Shown here: piece after piece, positions 1-8,902 of the stretch
Position numbering within the stretch: the first letter of the stretch is position 1
How the letters are laid out: each line of letters opens with the position of its first letter
DNA from: Methanobacterium_B sp963703015
Lineage (GTDB): Archaea; Methanobacteriota; Methanobacteria; Methanobacteriales; Methanobacteriaceae
NCBI GenBank assembly: GCA_963703015.1
Contig: OY969779.1
Span: 2,542,001 to 2,606,000 of the forward strand
Direction: 5' to 3'
DNA: 64,000 bases
Translations under genes and position numbers: made by a program
Notes under the pieces: generated by a model
What the model was told of the DNA's origin: nothing
What the model saw: the letters and a program-made list of their open reading frames with translations, nothing else
Databases searched by the model: none

Positions 1-245
1 TTGTAATTGGCTGTAAATACAAATTAAATCTTAAGGGAAAAAATTACAACCTACTTTATCCCCTAATGATATTTGCAGCTGTTATAGGATTTTCAAGGAT
101 TTATATTGGTGTTCATTATCCCTACGATGTTTTAGTTGGGGCAATCATTGGAGTACTCTCAGCTTATTTCATTTTAAAACTATGGAACAATGATTTAACC
201 GAAAGAATTTCCAAAATAAACGTTAAAAACAGATTAAAGGATTAA
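1..245 (+). CDS. PAP2-family phosphatase, C-terminal part (cut by left edge)
   Basis: Reading frame open from the left edge to a TAA at 243-245. It encodes the third PAP2 signature, SRIYIGVHYPYDVLVG, followed by a hydrophobic helix and a basic tail. In PAP2 enzymes the His of this motif takes part in phosphate-ester hydrolysis of undecaprenyl- or lipid-type pyrophosphates at the membrane. Only about 80 residues are visible, so the substrate cannot be told. The motif itself is clear. Confidence 0.8.
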   Translation, partial: VIGCKYKLNLKGKNYNLLYPLMIFAAVIGFSRIYIGVHYPYDVLVGAIIGVLSAYFILKLWNNDLTERISKINVKNRLKD

Positions 246-378
246 AATCATAAAATAGGCCATTCCGGTGAGAAATTGGAACAGGTTTCCTGTAAATATG
301 GATCATTGGTAGATGTTAAGTTTGGGTAGTTTCAGTTAAAAAAAAATGAAAAAAAGGTGTTATTTTTTGGGTTTTGTT

Positions 379-1371
379 TTAAAATGGTAGTGTCGTATAT
401 GTACCTTTCAATGTGAATGTGGCTGTGTTCCAATTGTTAATTACACCTAATGAATTTTTGCAACTTGTGGTGTCTGCAGCAACCCATTTACCATCTAGGT
501 AAAGGTTTGCCCATACATGGCCATACCATTGCTTACTTACAATGAAATAGCATGAACCCCATTTGTACTGTGCAGTAATTCCTACTGCTCGTGAAAGAGC
601 AATAAGTAGGTGGGTTTTATCACAACAGTTTCCAAGTCTTTTAGCTAACGTTCCAGATGCACCGTTGACGGTATCATAGTAAAATGAATAGCTTACGTTG
701 TCTCTAACCCAGTTGAATATTTTCTGCGCGGTTTCGTACTGTGACGATGAACCGTATGCAAGGGATTTTGCAAGTGCAGATACTGAGCTGGTGTCAATTG
801 TTTTTGGTCCTGATGATAATGATAATTTTAAACCGGCTGTTGCAATGTTACTCTGGAATGTTGTAATTAGAATTTTCTTGGTTCCAAAATTAACGTAATT
901 TGGCAATCTACCATTATTACTGTAGAATGTTTGAACTCTGGAAATTCCGTCCTTCATCTGAGCAACTGTCAGACCATTTACTGAAAGGTTTATACTTAAA
1001 CCTGCAGTTGCTATATTTTTCTGGAAGGTACTGATTTGAATTTTTCTGGTTCCAAAATTTACGTAATTTGGCAATCTATTATTTTTAAAGTAGAATGTTT
1101 GAACTCTTGAAATTCCATCATTTAACTGGGAAACACTTAAACCATTAACTGTTGTGGATCCTCCTGCAGCCATATTCTTAGTTGAATTCGACACTGAATT
1201 TGTTTTTACTGTTTTGTTACTAGTTGTACTAGTGACTGTATGTGATACAGTCGAATTATTATTAGTATGGGTCGAATTAATAATATCTGTTTGATTCACG
1301 GTTGTTGCACTACTCAAATTTACATTCAAAACCACTGCTAATCCTATTAGCAATAACACCGAAAAAAACAT
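379..1371 (-). CDS. Secreted pseudomurein-binding protein with transglutaminase-like peptidase domain
   Basis: Numbering is from the ATG at 1371. A hydrophobic signal segment (residues 1-22) is followed by a Ser/Thr/Asn-rich linker (23-72) and two near-identical pseudomurein-binding repeats (about 75-125 and 131-181, each with GISRVQTFY and LPNYVNFGT). A transglutaminase-like domain (about 190-330) follows, with candidate triad C249 or C250 (GNCCD), H285 (GHVWANLYLDGKW) and D300. The arrangement resembles the PeiW/PeiP pseudomurein endoisopeptidases, so a cell-wall remodelling peptidase acting outside the cell is likely. The ATG lacks a basic n-region; four codons upstream an in-frame ATT at 1383 follows GGGGGTGA (1388-1395) and would add N-R-K, giving a normal signal peptide. 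Confidence 0.88.
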   Translation of the reverse strand: MFFSVLLLIGLAVVLNVNLSSATTVNQTDIINSTHTNNNSTVSHTVTSTTSNKTVKTNSVSNSTKNMAAGGSTTVNGLSVSQLNDGISRVQTFYFKNNRLPNYVNFGTRKIQISTFQKNIATAGLSINLSVNGLTVAQMKDGISRVQTFYSNNGRLPNYVNFGTKKILITTFQSNIATAGLKLSLSSGPKTIDTSSVSALAKSLAYGSSSQYETAQKIFNWVRDNVSYSFYYDTVNGASGTLAKRLGNCCDKTHLLIALSRAVGITAQYKWGSCYFIVSKQWYGHVWANLYLDGKWVAADTTSCKNSLGVINNWNTATFTLKGTYTTLPF

Positions 1372-1383
1372 TTTTCGATTAAT

Positions 1384-2112
1384 AGTTTCACCCCCGTGGT
1401 CTATACCCCAAATAAATAAAAATTAACTTGGGGCTATTAAAACTAGTCACTATATGCCATATAAATTTATTGATTTAATTTTCTAGCCAAGCCCATTAAA
1501 AACAAAATATTTGCCATTTAATCTGGAAAATAAACATTTAAAATTGAAGTTAATCCATGGAAAATGTACGAAGACCACTTAATAAGTTTTCAGATGAAAT
1601 TTATTATTGGAGAAAACAAATAGGGATAAAAATTGGTTTACATTAATAATTACCACTTTCATGAATTTATCGGGGTAAATGCACCGTTAACTAATTTAAA
1701 AATATCAAATGAATGTAGTTAAATGACTTTTTCACAGTTTACCTGATTTAAATATGGGTTATAGATCAAAGCAGATGTTCCATCTGTTGCCATTAGTAAG
1801 TTAATATATTCAGGGATTGTATCTTCAATTACAACATCATTTTGAAGTGTTTCAATACAAACATTCAATATCATTGTTTAAATCCGAGTTAGACTTTGTT
1901 CTGATATTAACTTTGTACATGGGTTGGTTACCCTTGTTGTATTTATAATAATTTCCCTGTTTATGGGGAGCATTGAAATTAAATAATTTATGGTAATGTT
2001 TCATAAAAAAATATCAAAACAAGCCCATTTTAAACTATTATGTGGCGGTGTGTGGGGCTGCATATTTTTTTATACACAAATAATGGGGAGAATGCTGTTA
2101 TGGGGAGTTTTT
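1384..2112. other. Long AT-rich intergenic stretch
   Basis: About 730 bases between the pseudomurein-binding gene and a methyltransferase gene, both on the minus strand. Apart from the 51-codon open frame at 1719-1874 I see no supported gene, RNA gene or repeat. Promoters for the gene at 379-1371 should lie in its left part, but no single TATA box stands out. Confidence 0.5.
1719..1874 (-). CDS. Small hypothetical ORF or gene remnant (51 aa)
   Basis: An ATG at 1874 opens a 51-codon frame ending at TAA 1719-1721. The peptide begins MILNVCIETLQNDVVIEDT and ends NPYLNQVNCEKVI. It has the acidic/hydrophobic balance of a real protein, unlike the surrounding AT-rich filler, but no convincing ribosome binding site precedes it and an in-frame stop lies just upstream of the ATG. 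It could be a small gene or the tail of a decayed one. I do not recognise the family. Confidence 0.4.
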   Translation of the reverse strand: MILNVCIETLQNDVVIEDTIPEYINLLMATDGTSALIYNPYLNQVNCEKVI

Positions 2113-2904
2113 TTATTCTGAATTTAGTGATTCAACTTCCAACCGAACCATGTTAACATGTACCAATCCATCAGTGTCCAATGGATGATTTTCTAGGTAC
2201 TTGTTTATAACTTCATCTATAAACTTTTCTTGAAGATTTACAGGAATTCTCTGGGTGTATGGAATCCACACAGTTTGCATCCATGATTTTAATCCTTCAA
2301 CACCATTTTGATCCATAACCTTTGATATTAATTCCACCCTCAAAGTTTTAAGACCAGCTTCTTTAAGCCATTTTCCATAGGTTTCAGTGTCATAAAATCC
2401 ATAGGGAAAACTGAAATTTTGGAAGTAACTATTCCACTCAGGTTTATTGGTCATTTCATTACCTATATCTAAAATTTCCTTAGCGTTACCTTTACCACCC
2501 ATCTGTATGAGTATTCTGCCACCGGGCTTCAAACTTTGCTGTATACTCTTTAATATCTTAGAATGATCTTTGACCCAGTGAAGAGCAGCATTACTGAAGA
2601 TCAGATCGAACTCTTCATGGTAGTTTAAATCCTGAAAATCTTTGACTTTGAATTTCAAATTAGGTTGTTCAGATTCTGGAAAAGTTTCATTTGCAAGTTT
2701 TATCATATCCTCGGAACTGTCAATTCCAATTATGCATCCTGTGTCAAGATGTGTGGCTATTTCAGATGTTATTTTCCCATCTCCACATCCTAGATCGAGC
2801 ATTTTTTCTGATCCATTCAGATCCATTTTTGTTATGAGCTCCTTTGCCCATTTTTGCTGTGCACTCGAACTTTTTTGATATTCCTTTGCATCCCATTTAA
2901 ACAT
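2113..2904 (-). CDS. SAM-dependent class I methyltransferase (trans-aconitate methyltransferase-like)
   Basis: A 263-residue Rossmann-fold methyltransferase. Motif I is MLDLGCGDGKITSEIA (about residues 36-51), the acidic strand-2 end is IGIDSSEDMIKLA, and motif IV is FDLIFSNAALHWVKD; this order and the NAALHW signature match the Tam/UbiE-like group. The substrate is probably a small carboxylic acid or other metabolite, but nothing in the sequence fixes it. It stands alone, with a short hypothetical gene 75 bp upstream on the same strand. Confidence 0.8.
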   Translation of the reverse strand: MFKWDAKEYQKSSSAQQKWAKELITKMDLNGSEKMLDLGCGDGKITSEIATHLDTGCIIGIDSSEDMIKLANETFPESEQPNLKFKVKDFQDLNYHEEFDLIFSNAALHWVKDHSKILKSIQQSLKPGGRILIQMGGKGNAKEILDIGNEMTNKPEWNSYFQNFSFPYGFYDTETYGKWLKEAGLKTLRVELISKVMDQNGVEGLKSWMQTVWIPYTQRIPVNLQEKFIDEVINKYLENHPLDTDGLVHVNMVRLEVESLNSE

Positions 2905-2979
2905 TGAAACGTCTCCAAATAACCTTTCTTTTCATACTTTAATGAATGACGAATTGTTTTTAGAAATCTGATTATTAAC

Positions 2980-3252
2980 TCAATTTTTTTTATATCCTCC
3001 CTTTTTAAGGGTTTGAAGCTTTGTAATCATGGATGATAAATCTTTAATCATTCCATTCTTTTGTTTAATCTCAAATTCGTCTTCAAAATCAAATTGTAGG
3101 AGATTTTCCCTATAATTCTTTAAATTATTCAACTTTTCACTGCATGTAGATTCTTCCCACATATCTAACTTGGAACATTCATCACAGAGTGAAAATGATT
3201 TTAACATCAGCATATTGAAGGTAAATCCTTCTGAAGTAGCGTAATTAACCAT
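2980..3252 (-). CDS. Hypothetical protein with N-terminal cysteines (90 aa)
   Basis: A 90-residue soluble protein with CDEC near residue 23 and another Cys near residue 38, followed by a highly charged helical C-terminal half ending in a basic tail. The CDEC pair could bind a metal or be redox active, but the second half-site is single, so this is uncertain. The start at 3252 is the first ATG of the frame. The family is not recognised. Confidence 0.55.
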   Translation of the reverse strand: MVNYATSEGFTFNMLMLKSFSLCDECSKLDMWEESTCSEKLNNLKNYRENLLQFDFEDEFEIKQKNGMIKDLSSMITKLQTLKKGGYKKN

Positions 3253-3365
3253 GGTGTTTTAGCCTCTAATTTTTTTGATTAGTTGATTATCATTTTACTT
3301 CATATTGGACTTAAAATTTAGCATTGAGCTTACCCTCAAATGGATAACAAACCTTACAATTAGTA

Positions 3366-3380
3366 AAATATATATAACAT
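3366..3380 (+). promoter_or_regulatory. TATA-type promoter of the 3415-4849 operon
   Basis: An A/T box (aatatatataaca) lies about 25-30 bases upstream of the expected start of transcription just before 3400, with a purine-rich stretch before it. It heads three closely packed plus-strand genes (DUF2178 protein, XRE regulator, CPBP protease). The XRE regulator is the obvious candidate to act here. Confidence 0.5.
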
Positions 3381-3414
3381 TATGTAAAGTACACTATACA
3401 TGGAGTGGTTTCAT

Positions 3415-3819
3415 ATGAATGAAAAAAGTTTAAAAATTGTGTTTATCTTAACATCTATGGTTCAATCAGTTTTATGGATTCTTGGATTATTATTTGCCAA
3501 TATTTGGCTTATTATCGCAGCTATAATAGTAGTATTATTAGTTTTGCCCATGGTTTACAAGCATAAAGACGAGATTTCAGGTATGTTTCAGGGTAAAAAT
3601 ATCATGGAAGATGAGAGAACAGAACTCATAAATGAAAAATCTTCCACTGTAACACTGGGAGTGGTAATTGCAACTGTACTGTATATGGGCCTCATGATTG
3701 TTTCACTAAGAAACAGTTTTCCAGACCTTCAATTAGCAGGGTACACTTTATTTGCCACAGCTGTATTTGCACTCATAATAAACGTAATATCTCGTATGTA
3801 TTACAAAAGGAGATATTAA
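3415..3819 (+). CDS. DUF2178-family membrane protein
   Basis: About 134 residues with four hydrophobic helices in two pairs, separated by a cytoplasmic loop containing MEDERTELINEKSS, the signature region of the archaeal DUF2178 family. The start is taken at 3415 because GGAG (3402-3405) lies a normal distance before it; an ATG at 3400 would put this site inside the gene. It is followed by an XRE regulator and a CPBP protease on the same strand. Pairing of a DUF2178 protein with a small XRE regulator is frequent in archaea; the function is unknown. Confidence 0.75.
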   Translation: MNEKSLKIVFILTSMVQSVLWILGLLFANIWLIIAAIIVVLLVLPMVYKHKDEISGMFQGKNIMEDERTELINEKSSTVTLGVVIATVLYMGLMIVSLRNSFPDLQLAGYTLFATAVFALIINVISRMYYKRRY

Positions 3820-3833
3820 AAGGGATCAGAGCC

Positions 3834-4082
3834 ATGAAAAATAAATTAAAGGTTTATAGGGCAATGAATGATTTAACCCAGGAAGATCTGGCTAAGGGTC
3901 TCAATGTAACAAGACAAACCATCATATCAATTGAAAAGGAAAAATATGATCCATCATTAGTATTAGCCTTTAAAATAGCCAGATTTTTTAATATAACCAT
4001 TGAAGACATCTTCTTTGATGAAGTAGAAAATTTAATGTCAAAAAAACATGTAAAACATAAAAACTTGAGGAGTAAATTTTAA
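3834..4082 (+). CDS. XRE-family (Cro/CI-type) HTH transcriptional regulator
   Basis: 82 residues. The helix-turn-helix is residues about 5-60: LTQEDLAKGLNVTRQTIISIEKEKYDPS is the classic Cro/CI DNA-recognition region, followed by ARFFNITIEDIFF. Proteins of this length are usually single-domain repressors of their own operon. Its stop overlaps the start of the next gene by one base (TAATG at 4080-4084), so translation is probably coupled. Confidence 0.9.
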   Translation: MKNKLKVYRAMNDLTQEDLAKGLNVTRQTIISIEKEKYDPSLVLAFKIARFFNITIEDIFFDEVENLMSKKHVKHKNLRSKF

Positions 4083-4849
4083 TGAACATCAATCTAAACT
4101 GGAAATTATTTGGTATTCTCCTTATGGGATGTATTATAAGCGCAGTTCTGGTTTTACCATATACATTGGCCCTTAGCCCAGGGTTAGCCAGTGTTTTCAC
4201 ACCTATTGTTTTGTTTGCACAAATTATACAAACATTGGTAATATTTTCTATGGCTATTTTCTTGGGGCTGATCCTTGCAAAACGTGTAGGTTTCAGTTTA
4301 CCAGTGCTTGAGGGATGGTTGGAAGGTAGAGAAGTTGGAAGTTATTTCAGATCCATTTTGAGAATATCCATTGGTTTAGGATTGTTATCTGGTGTGATAA
4401 TAGTTGTTTTAAGTTTATTTTTCACACCTGTAACAGCTACTTTTCAAAATGTAGAACTATCCATACCCCTATGGAAGGGATTTTTAGCATCATTTTATGG
4501 TGCGATCTCAGAAGAAATTGTCATGAGATTGTTCTTGATGACTCTGATCGTGTGGATAATTTTCAAGATCAAAAAAACAGAGGATGGAAAACCTACTACG
4601 CTGGGTATTTGGATTGCAATCATAGTTTCAGCTGTTATATTTGGTTTGGGCCATCTTCCAATAACAGGATCAATAACATCAGTAACTCCGTTAATCATTG
4701 GCAGGGCAGTTCTGTTAAATGGTGTGGGTGGAATAGTATTTGGATGGCTTTACTGGAAAAAAGGATTGGAATCAGCAATGATGGGACATTTCTCGGCAGA
4801 TATTGTGCTACATGTTATTTATCCATTCATTTTAGCCCTGTTGATTTAG
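4082..4849 (+). CDS. CPBP-family intramembrane glutamic endopeptidase
   Basis: A 255-residue multi-spanning membrane protein. The family motifs appear in order: EEIVMR (motif 1, EExxxR, near residue 143), FGLGHLP (motif 2, FxxxH) and the HFSADIVLH region (motif 3). These form the active site of the CAAX-processing/bacteriocin-processing (Abi) protease family in the membrane. It is translationally coupled to the XRE regulator and probably co-regulated with the DUF2178 protein. The substrate is unknown. Confidence 0.88.
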   Translation: MNINLNWKLFGILLMGCIISAVLVLPYTLALSPGLASVFTPIVLFAQIIQTLVIFSMAIFLGLILAKRVGFSLPVLEGWLEGREVGSYFRSILRISIGLGLLSGVIIVVLSLFFTPVTATFQNVELSIPLWKGFLASFYGAISEEIVMRLFLMTLIVWIIFKIKKTEDGKPTTLGIWIAIIVSAVIFGLGHLPITGSITSVTPLIIGRAVLLNGVGGIVFGWLYWKKGLESAMMGHFSADIVLHVIYPFILALLI

Positions 4850-5159
4850 TTTAATCTGTTCGGCCACACAATGGAATAAATAATGGGGTTAAGATTTAAA
4901 TATTTATCCCATTTTCACCCTTTTTGTAATCTTATATACTCTTAATACGTTAATTGAGTTGTATAAGGTACATGCTTTTTTAAAATAGTTTTAAGAGTTT
5001 ATATTAGTTAATATTTGGTTTTTAAATCTCATTTTGATAGCTCATAACAATTAAATTTTTATATCATAAAACAATATAACAATTGTTATGATGATGTTTG
5101 GGTTCAAACTATAAAAATTATCATTAAACTAAAAAAAATATTTGGAGGTTTAAAAGTCT
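4850..5159 (+). other. Intergenic promoter region with palindrome
   Basis: 310 bases without a gene. The right half carries a TATA-like box (tttttatatc, 5055-5064), a half-site ATAACAATT at 5044-5052 and the perfect palindrome at 5076-5089, then the ribosome binding site GGAGGT (5144-5149) of the next gene. The left half shows nothing I can name. Confidence 0.6.
5076..5089. promoter_or_regulatory. Palindromic operator ATAACAATTGTTAT
   Basis: A perfect 14-bp palindrome placed 12-15 bp downstream of a TATA-like box and about 70 bp before the start codon at 5160, where a bound protein would cover the transcription start. The same 10-bp core AACAATTGTT recurs upstream of six other sites in this window, mostly at cysteine- and sulfur-related genes. 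Confidence 0.7.
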
Positions 5160-6062
5160 ATGCGCATTGGCTATCTCTCAACAATATATCACACATCTTT
5201 CATCTTAAAAAGTGGAAACATCGAATATAAAAATTCCAATGAAACAGAATGGAAGCTGTTTCCAACAGGTCCTGCAATAATGAAGGCATTCAAGGATAAA
5301 GAAATAGATCTTGGATATGTGGGATTACCACCTGTGATGATTGGAATACAAAATGGAATGAAACTCAAATGTGTTGCTGGGGGACATATTGAAGGCACTG
5401 TCATGATTGCAAAGGAGGAGTATGATTCATACGATGATCTTGGTGATATGGAATCGGTTTTAAAACAATTTGAAGGAAAATCCATTGGAACACCCACCAG
5501 GGGATCAATTCATGATGTGATAATCAGAAATCTTCTTGAAAACAGTGATATTTCAATCAACAACTATCCCTGGGCTGATTTTATACCCGATGCAATTTCA
5601 GAAAATGAAATAGCAGCAGGTGTTGGAACTCCATCCCTTGCAACAGTTTCCGGCATGCAGCTTGAAACAAAAATAATAATACCTCCAAACAAGTTGTGGC
5701 CATACAATCCAAGCTATGGAATCGTGGTGCAAGAAGATATAATAAAAGAGGATGAAGAATTTATACTGAGTTTTATAAAAGCACATGAGGAAGCATGTAA
5801 CTTAATAAGAAACCAGCCAGAACTAGCAGCTCAAACAGCAGCAGGAGAGATGGGGCTTGTTGATAAAGACTTTGTATTAAATACCTACAAGATATCGCCT
5901 AGATACTGTGCCAAGATACCCGAAGAGTACATAAAATCAACAATGGACTTTTTACCAGTTCTAAAGAAGTTAGGATACATGAATACAGATTTAAAACCTG
6001 AAGATATATTTGAACTAAAATATATCAACCAAGTCCATAGGGAACCTGCACATTACTATTAA
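5160..6062 (+). CDS. ABC-type substrate-binding-like protein (NMT1/SsuA-like), no signal peptide
   Basis: 300 residues with the periplasmic-binding-protein fold of the nitrate/sulfonate/THI5 group: the chain begins directly with the first strand (MRIGYLSTIYHTSFIL), and has PTGPAIMKAFKDKEIDLGYVGLPPV and GKSIGTPTRGSIHDVII. No signal peptide or lipobox is visible and no ABC permease or ATPase gene is adjacent, so it probably works in the cytoplasm, either as an enzyme or as a ligand-binding sensor. The start is fixed by GGAGGT at 5144-5149. The AACAATTGTT operator in its promoter links it to sulfur genes, so a sulfur-containing ligand is an attractive but untested guess. Confidence 0.75.
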   Translation: MRIGYLSTIYHTSFILKSGNIEYKNSNETEWKLFPTGPAIMKAFKDKEIDLGYVGLPPVMIGIQNGMKLKCVAGGHIEGTVMIAKEEYDSYDDLGDMESVLKQFEGKSIGTPTRGSIHDVIIRNLLENSDISINNYPWADFIPDAISENEIAAGVGTPSLATVSGMQLETKIIIPPNKLWPYNPSYGIVVQEDIIKEDEEFILSFIKAHEEACNLIRNQPELAAQTAAGEMGLVDKDFVLNTYKISPRYCAKIPEEYIKSTMDFLPVLKKLGYMNTDLKPEDIFELKYINQVHREPAHYY

Positions 6063-6200
6063 AGACAGCGGATAAACAGTCAACAACTTAAAAATTATCA
6101 AGGTTATTTAACACTACAAATGGTTTTTTCCATTTAAACATGGCCTTGGAGTGATTCCATTTTAAAAAATTGAAAAATTAAATTATTGAAAAATTTCTTT

Positions 6201-6491
6201 TTAGACTTCTTGGGCTTCGTACTTGAATATGTCTATTTCATCGGCCAAGTACTTTGGAATTGCATTTCCAAAGGCTTTGAAGTGTACAGAGTCCATATGT
6301 GAATCTAAAGAATCCATATCCTCCCAAAATTCTAGCATGACCAGTTGGTTTGGATCATCAATGTCAGTATATAAATTGTAACTTAAACATCCCTTCTCAG
6401 ATCTACTGTGTTTAATTAATGGCTCTGTTTCAATCATGAACTGATTTTTAAAATCTGGTTTAACCTTCATTTTAGCTGTTACAACGATCAT
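6201..6491 (-). CDS. ABM-domain monooxygenase-like protein (YgiN family)
   Basis: About 96 residues. It starts MIVVTAKMKVKPDFKNQF, followed by SRSEKGCLSYNLYTD, LVMLEFWEDMDSLDSHM and HFKAFG; this is the antibiotic-biosynthesis-monooxygenase (dimeric alpha+beta barrel) pattern with its conserved ExW/H positions. Relatives oxidise quinols or small aromatics without cofactor. The start is placed at 6491 because AAGGAT lies just before it; the frame is open further upstream to 6539, but that part is AT-rich and not family-like. Confidence 0.8.
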   Translation of the reverse strand: MIVVTAKMKVKPDFKNQFMIETEPLIKHSRSEKGCLSYNLYTDIDDPNQLVMLEFWEDMDSLDSHMDSVHFKAFGNAIPKYLADEIDIFKYEAQEV

Positions 6492-6627
6492 TTTTTTTAA
6501 CATCCTTAAATTATTATTTAACAATTTAATTAGCATCAATTAACTTTTATGGTAACAGTAAGCAATCCAAGTCATTATTTAAATAAGCTGTGTGCGATAG
6601 ACTCTAAAAAATTTTTATGGGAAAATT

Positions 6628-7617
6628 TTATTGAATGTACTGTTTCACATTTTCCCTTACAATTGCTGATGCTCCGTAATTTTTAATTCCCTTAACCATG
6701 GCTGGAAATTTAGTTTTAGGTATGAGCACATTGACTTGGGAGTAGGTTTTACCTACCACAACGGTGGGTTCATCAGAGCAGTACTTATTTTCGAGTAAAA
6801 ATTCTTTAATATCGTCAACCTTGAGTGTTGAAATATTAAACTTAACATCAAAGAACTTTCGTGCGTTAATAGCACCAAAAAGTTGATCAAATATCATTTT
6901 AGCTTTCTTTTCCTTTTCTCCTGTGCAGCTTGGTCCTGCGTAGAGTCCTGCACTGGATTCCATTATGGTTTCAAGTTCTTTAAGCCCGGCCTTTCTTAGA
7001 CTGCTCCCTGTTTGGGTGTTGTCAACAATGAGATCTGCTCCCTTGGCTATGTAAACTTCGGTTGCACCATCAGAATTAATGATTTGAACCATCATGTTGT
7101 CGCCATCCCTCAATCCCCTCACCTGTACAAATGGTTTAGTTTCACCGAAAACTTCCTTGTAGCCCTCGTTGTTTTCGAAAAATTGGCGGGTTAAATTTGG
7201 ATATTCTGTAAAGCAGAGTATTGGTGTTTTTCTATCCTTGTTTTTTCTGAAAAAGTCTGTGAGATCCTTGTATTCTGCTTCATTTGGAACACCTACAATA
7301 AGCCTTGTTTGACCGTAATTTAGATCTCCCACCTTTTTTATGAGTTTTTCTTTGTAGTTCACTGATTCTTCTTGAACCCAATCTTCCCCTATAACAGCAA
7401 GGTCTAATATTTCTCTGTTAAGTTCTACAGGAGCACTTTGTGGTCTGGTTAAAAATCCCTTGATCTCAGGGTCGTTCATGATCCCAATTTCATTGGACTC
7501 GTTACCAGGTTCATATCCTCTGACCTCGTAGCCTGCATCAACAAATAACTGATAAGTATTACCCCTATTAACATTGTTTAAACTCCCCTTTGGGAGACCT
7601 AGCACTATCTTTTTCAT
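6628..7617 (-). CDS. HisG-family protein (divergent ATP phosphoribosyltransferase homologue)
   Basis: 329 residues. The N-terminal KIVLGLPKGSLN and the motif ADLIVDNTQTGSSLRKAGLKELETIMESSAGL match the ATP phosphoribosyltransferase fold (PRPP-binding region and following helix), and a C-terminal ACT-like HisG_C regulatory domain occupies about 240-329 (VVVGKTYSQVNVLIPKTKFPAMV). The protein is longer than usual archaeal HisG and several positions differ, so it may be a paralogue with another phosphoribosyl substrate and not the histidine-pathway enzyme. No his genes are adjacent. Confidence 0.72.
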   Translation of the reverse strand: MKKIVLGLPKGSLNNVNRGNTYQLFVDAGYEVRGYEPGNESNEIGIMNDPEIKGFLTRPQSAPVELNREILDLAVIGEDWVQEESVNYKEKLIKKVGDLNYGQTRLIVGVPNEAEYKDLTDFFRKNKDRKTPILCFTEYPNLTRQFFENNEGYKEVFGETKPFVQVRGLRDGDNMMVQIINSDGATEVYIAKGADLIVDNTQTGSSLRKAGLKELETIMESSAGLYAGPSCTGEKEKKAKMIFDQLFGAINARKFFDVKFNISTLKVDDIKEFLLENKYCSDEPTVVVGKTYSQVNVLIPKTKFPAMVKGIKNYGASAIVRENVKQYIQ

Positions 7618-7755
7618 AATATATCCAGAGAACTTTTCTTTATAAATTTGTTTCTATCGAAAACCCAAAAAATATGAAAAATTTATTATAAAAATGAAAA
7701 ATAATATTAATACATCCAATGTAGCTCCCTAAAAAATTGATTTTATGAAAATTGT

Positions 7756-8253
7756 TCATATTATTTTTATGGCCTTCAAAATTTTATAGACATCGTGCCT
7801 GGTGTTTATTATTCTACCAAACATGGTTCCTGCTGTCATGCTTAGGATGAATGCAAACAGTTGAACACCTTGAACCCACTGTCCCAAATAATAGGTCCTT
7901 GTAACAATGTACGTGAGATAAAGGACAAGAATTATTCCTCCAATAATATCTACTGTGCCTGTCACATTGTTGTTAGATTCATCCCAACTTAACTTGTACA
8001 TCCGAGCAATAAGGATGCCCACAACCATTCCTGAGATAAATCCTATAACTGCCAGTTCAGGGCTGAATTTAGATCTTAAAACTTCTGCAATCACAAGAAC
8101 TGCCATGATTATCATGATGGCAGTGTACAACCTGAGCTTGTTTACAAGTTTTGTGTCCATAAACTCCTTTAGAAAATGTCCTTTCCCATTTTTCATAGCA
8201 TATCTGCCAACGGATTTTGTTAAATACCATGATTCAAAGATTTTTATGTTCAT
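7756..8253 (-). CDS. Hypothetical membrane protein (165 aa)
   Basis: A soluble basic N-terminus of about 40 residues is followed by four hydrophobic helices (starting near residues 41, 68, 100 and 130), with a short charged tail. I do not recognise a family. It has its own stop-to-start spacing from both neighbours, so it is probably monocistronic. Confidence 0.6.
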   Translation of the reverse strand: MNIKIFESWYLTKSVGRYAMKNGKGHFLKEFMDTKLVNKLRLYTAIMIIMAVLVIAEVLRSKFSPELAVIGFISGMVVGILIARMYKLSWDESNNNVTGTVDIIGGIILVLYLTYIVTRTYYLGQWVQGVQLFAFILSMTAGTMFGRIINTRHDVYKILKAIKII

Positions 8254-8428
8254 AGATAAAATTTTAGCTGTGTTTAATCCTTGAAAGTTATTGTATCATA
8301 TTATGTTGTTAAGATGTAGTTAACTGTTTAAAATATGTAGAATAGGAATAATAGAACTTAAATTAGGAGTCTTGTATAAGTGAATTTTTTTTGAAAATAA
8401 TAAAAAAATGAATGGATTCCAAGTGGAT

Positions 8429-8686
8429 TTATTTAGTAATTCCCTTAAGTTGGCTTTTATATTTCATTCTCTTATATTTTAACCAATCTGCAAACTCTTT
8501 GTCTGTCATTATGGGAGTTACTTTGATTTTTTCAACTTTACCATCGGTATAGCTAATGTCGTCAATTTTATAGTTTCTTCCATCAAAAATTAGAACATCA
8601 TCCTCTAGGATATTGTCAGCGATGATAATTTCGATTTCCTTGGATTTAAACTCCTTTTCCATGGCTTCAAACTCTTTTTCATCCAA
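8429..8686 (-). CDS. Hypothetical protein (85 aa)
   Basis: A small soluble, highly charged protein: an acidic helix (residues 1-18), a beta-rich centre (EIIIADNILEDDVLIFDGRNYKIDDISYTDGKVEKIKV) and a basic C-terminus (KYKRMKYKSQLKG). The pattern is coding-like and an upstream GGAGATG-like site lies before the ATG at 8686. No family is recognised. Confidence 0.55.
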   Translation of the reverse strand: MDEKEFEAMEKEFKSKEIEIIIADNILEDDVLIFDGRNYKIDDISYTDGKVEKIKVTPIMTDKEFADWLKYKRMKYKSQLKGITK

Positions 8687-8902
8687 AATTTAACATCTCC
8701 AAAATTTTAAGTACTCAGTGTAAAATCTACTATGATCTTCATCTTTATTATAATGGATTAATCTAAAACTGACTATTTTTTCCAGAAAAACCTATGATTA
8801 CAAACCATTCAACATCTTTCTTTACTTTTAAATCCAATGATACAACTTTTGATGTGGGAAATAAAAAGAAAATGGGGAGGATCTTCTAGAAAATCTATAG
8901 AT

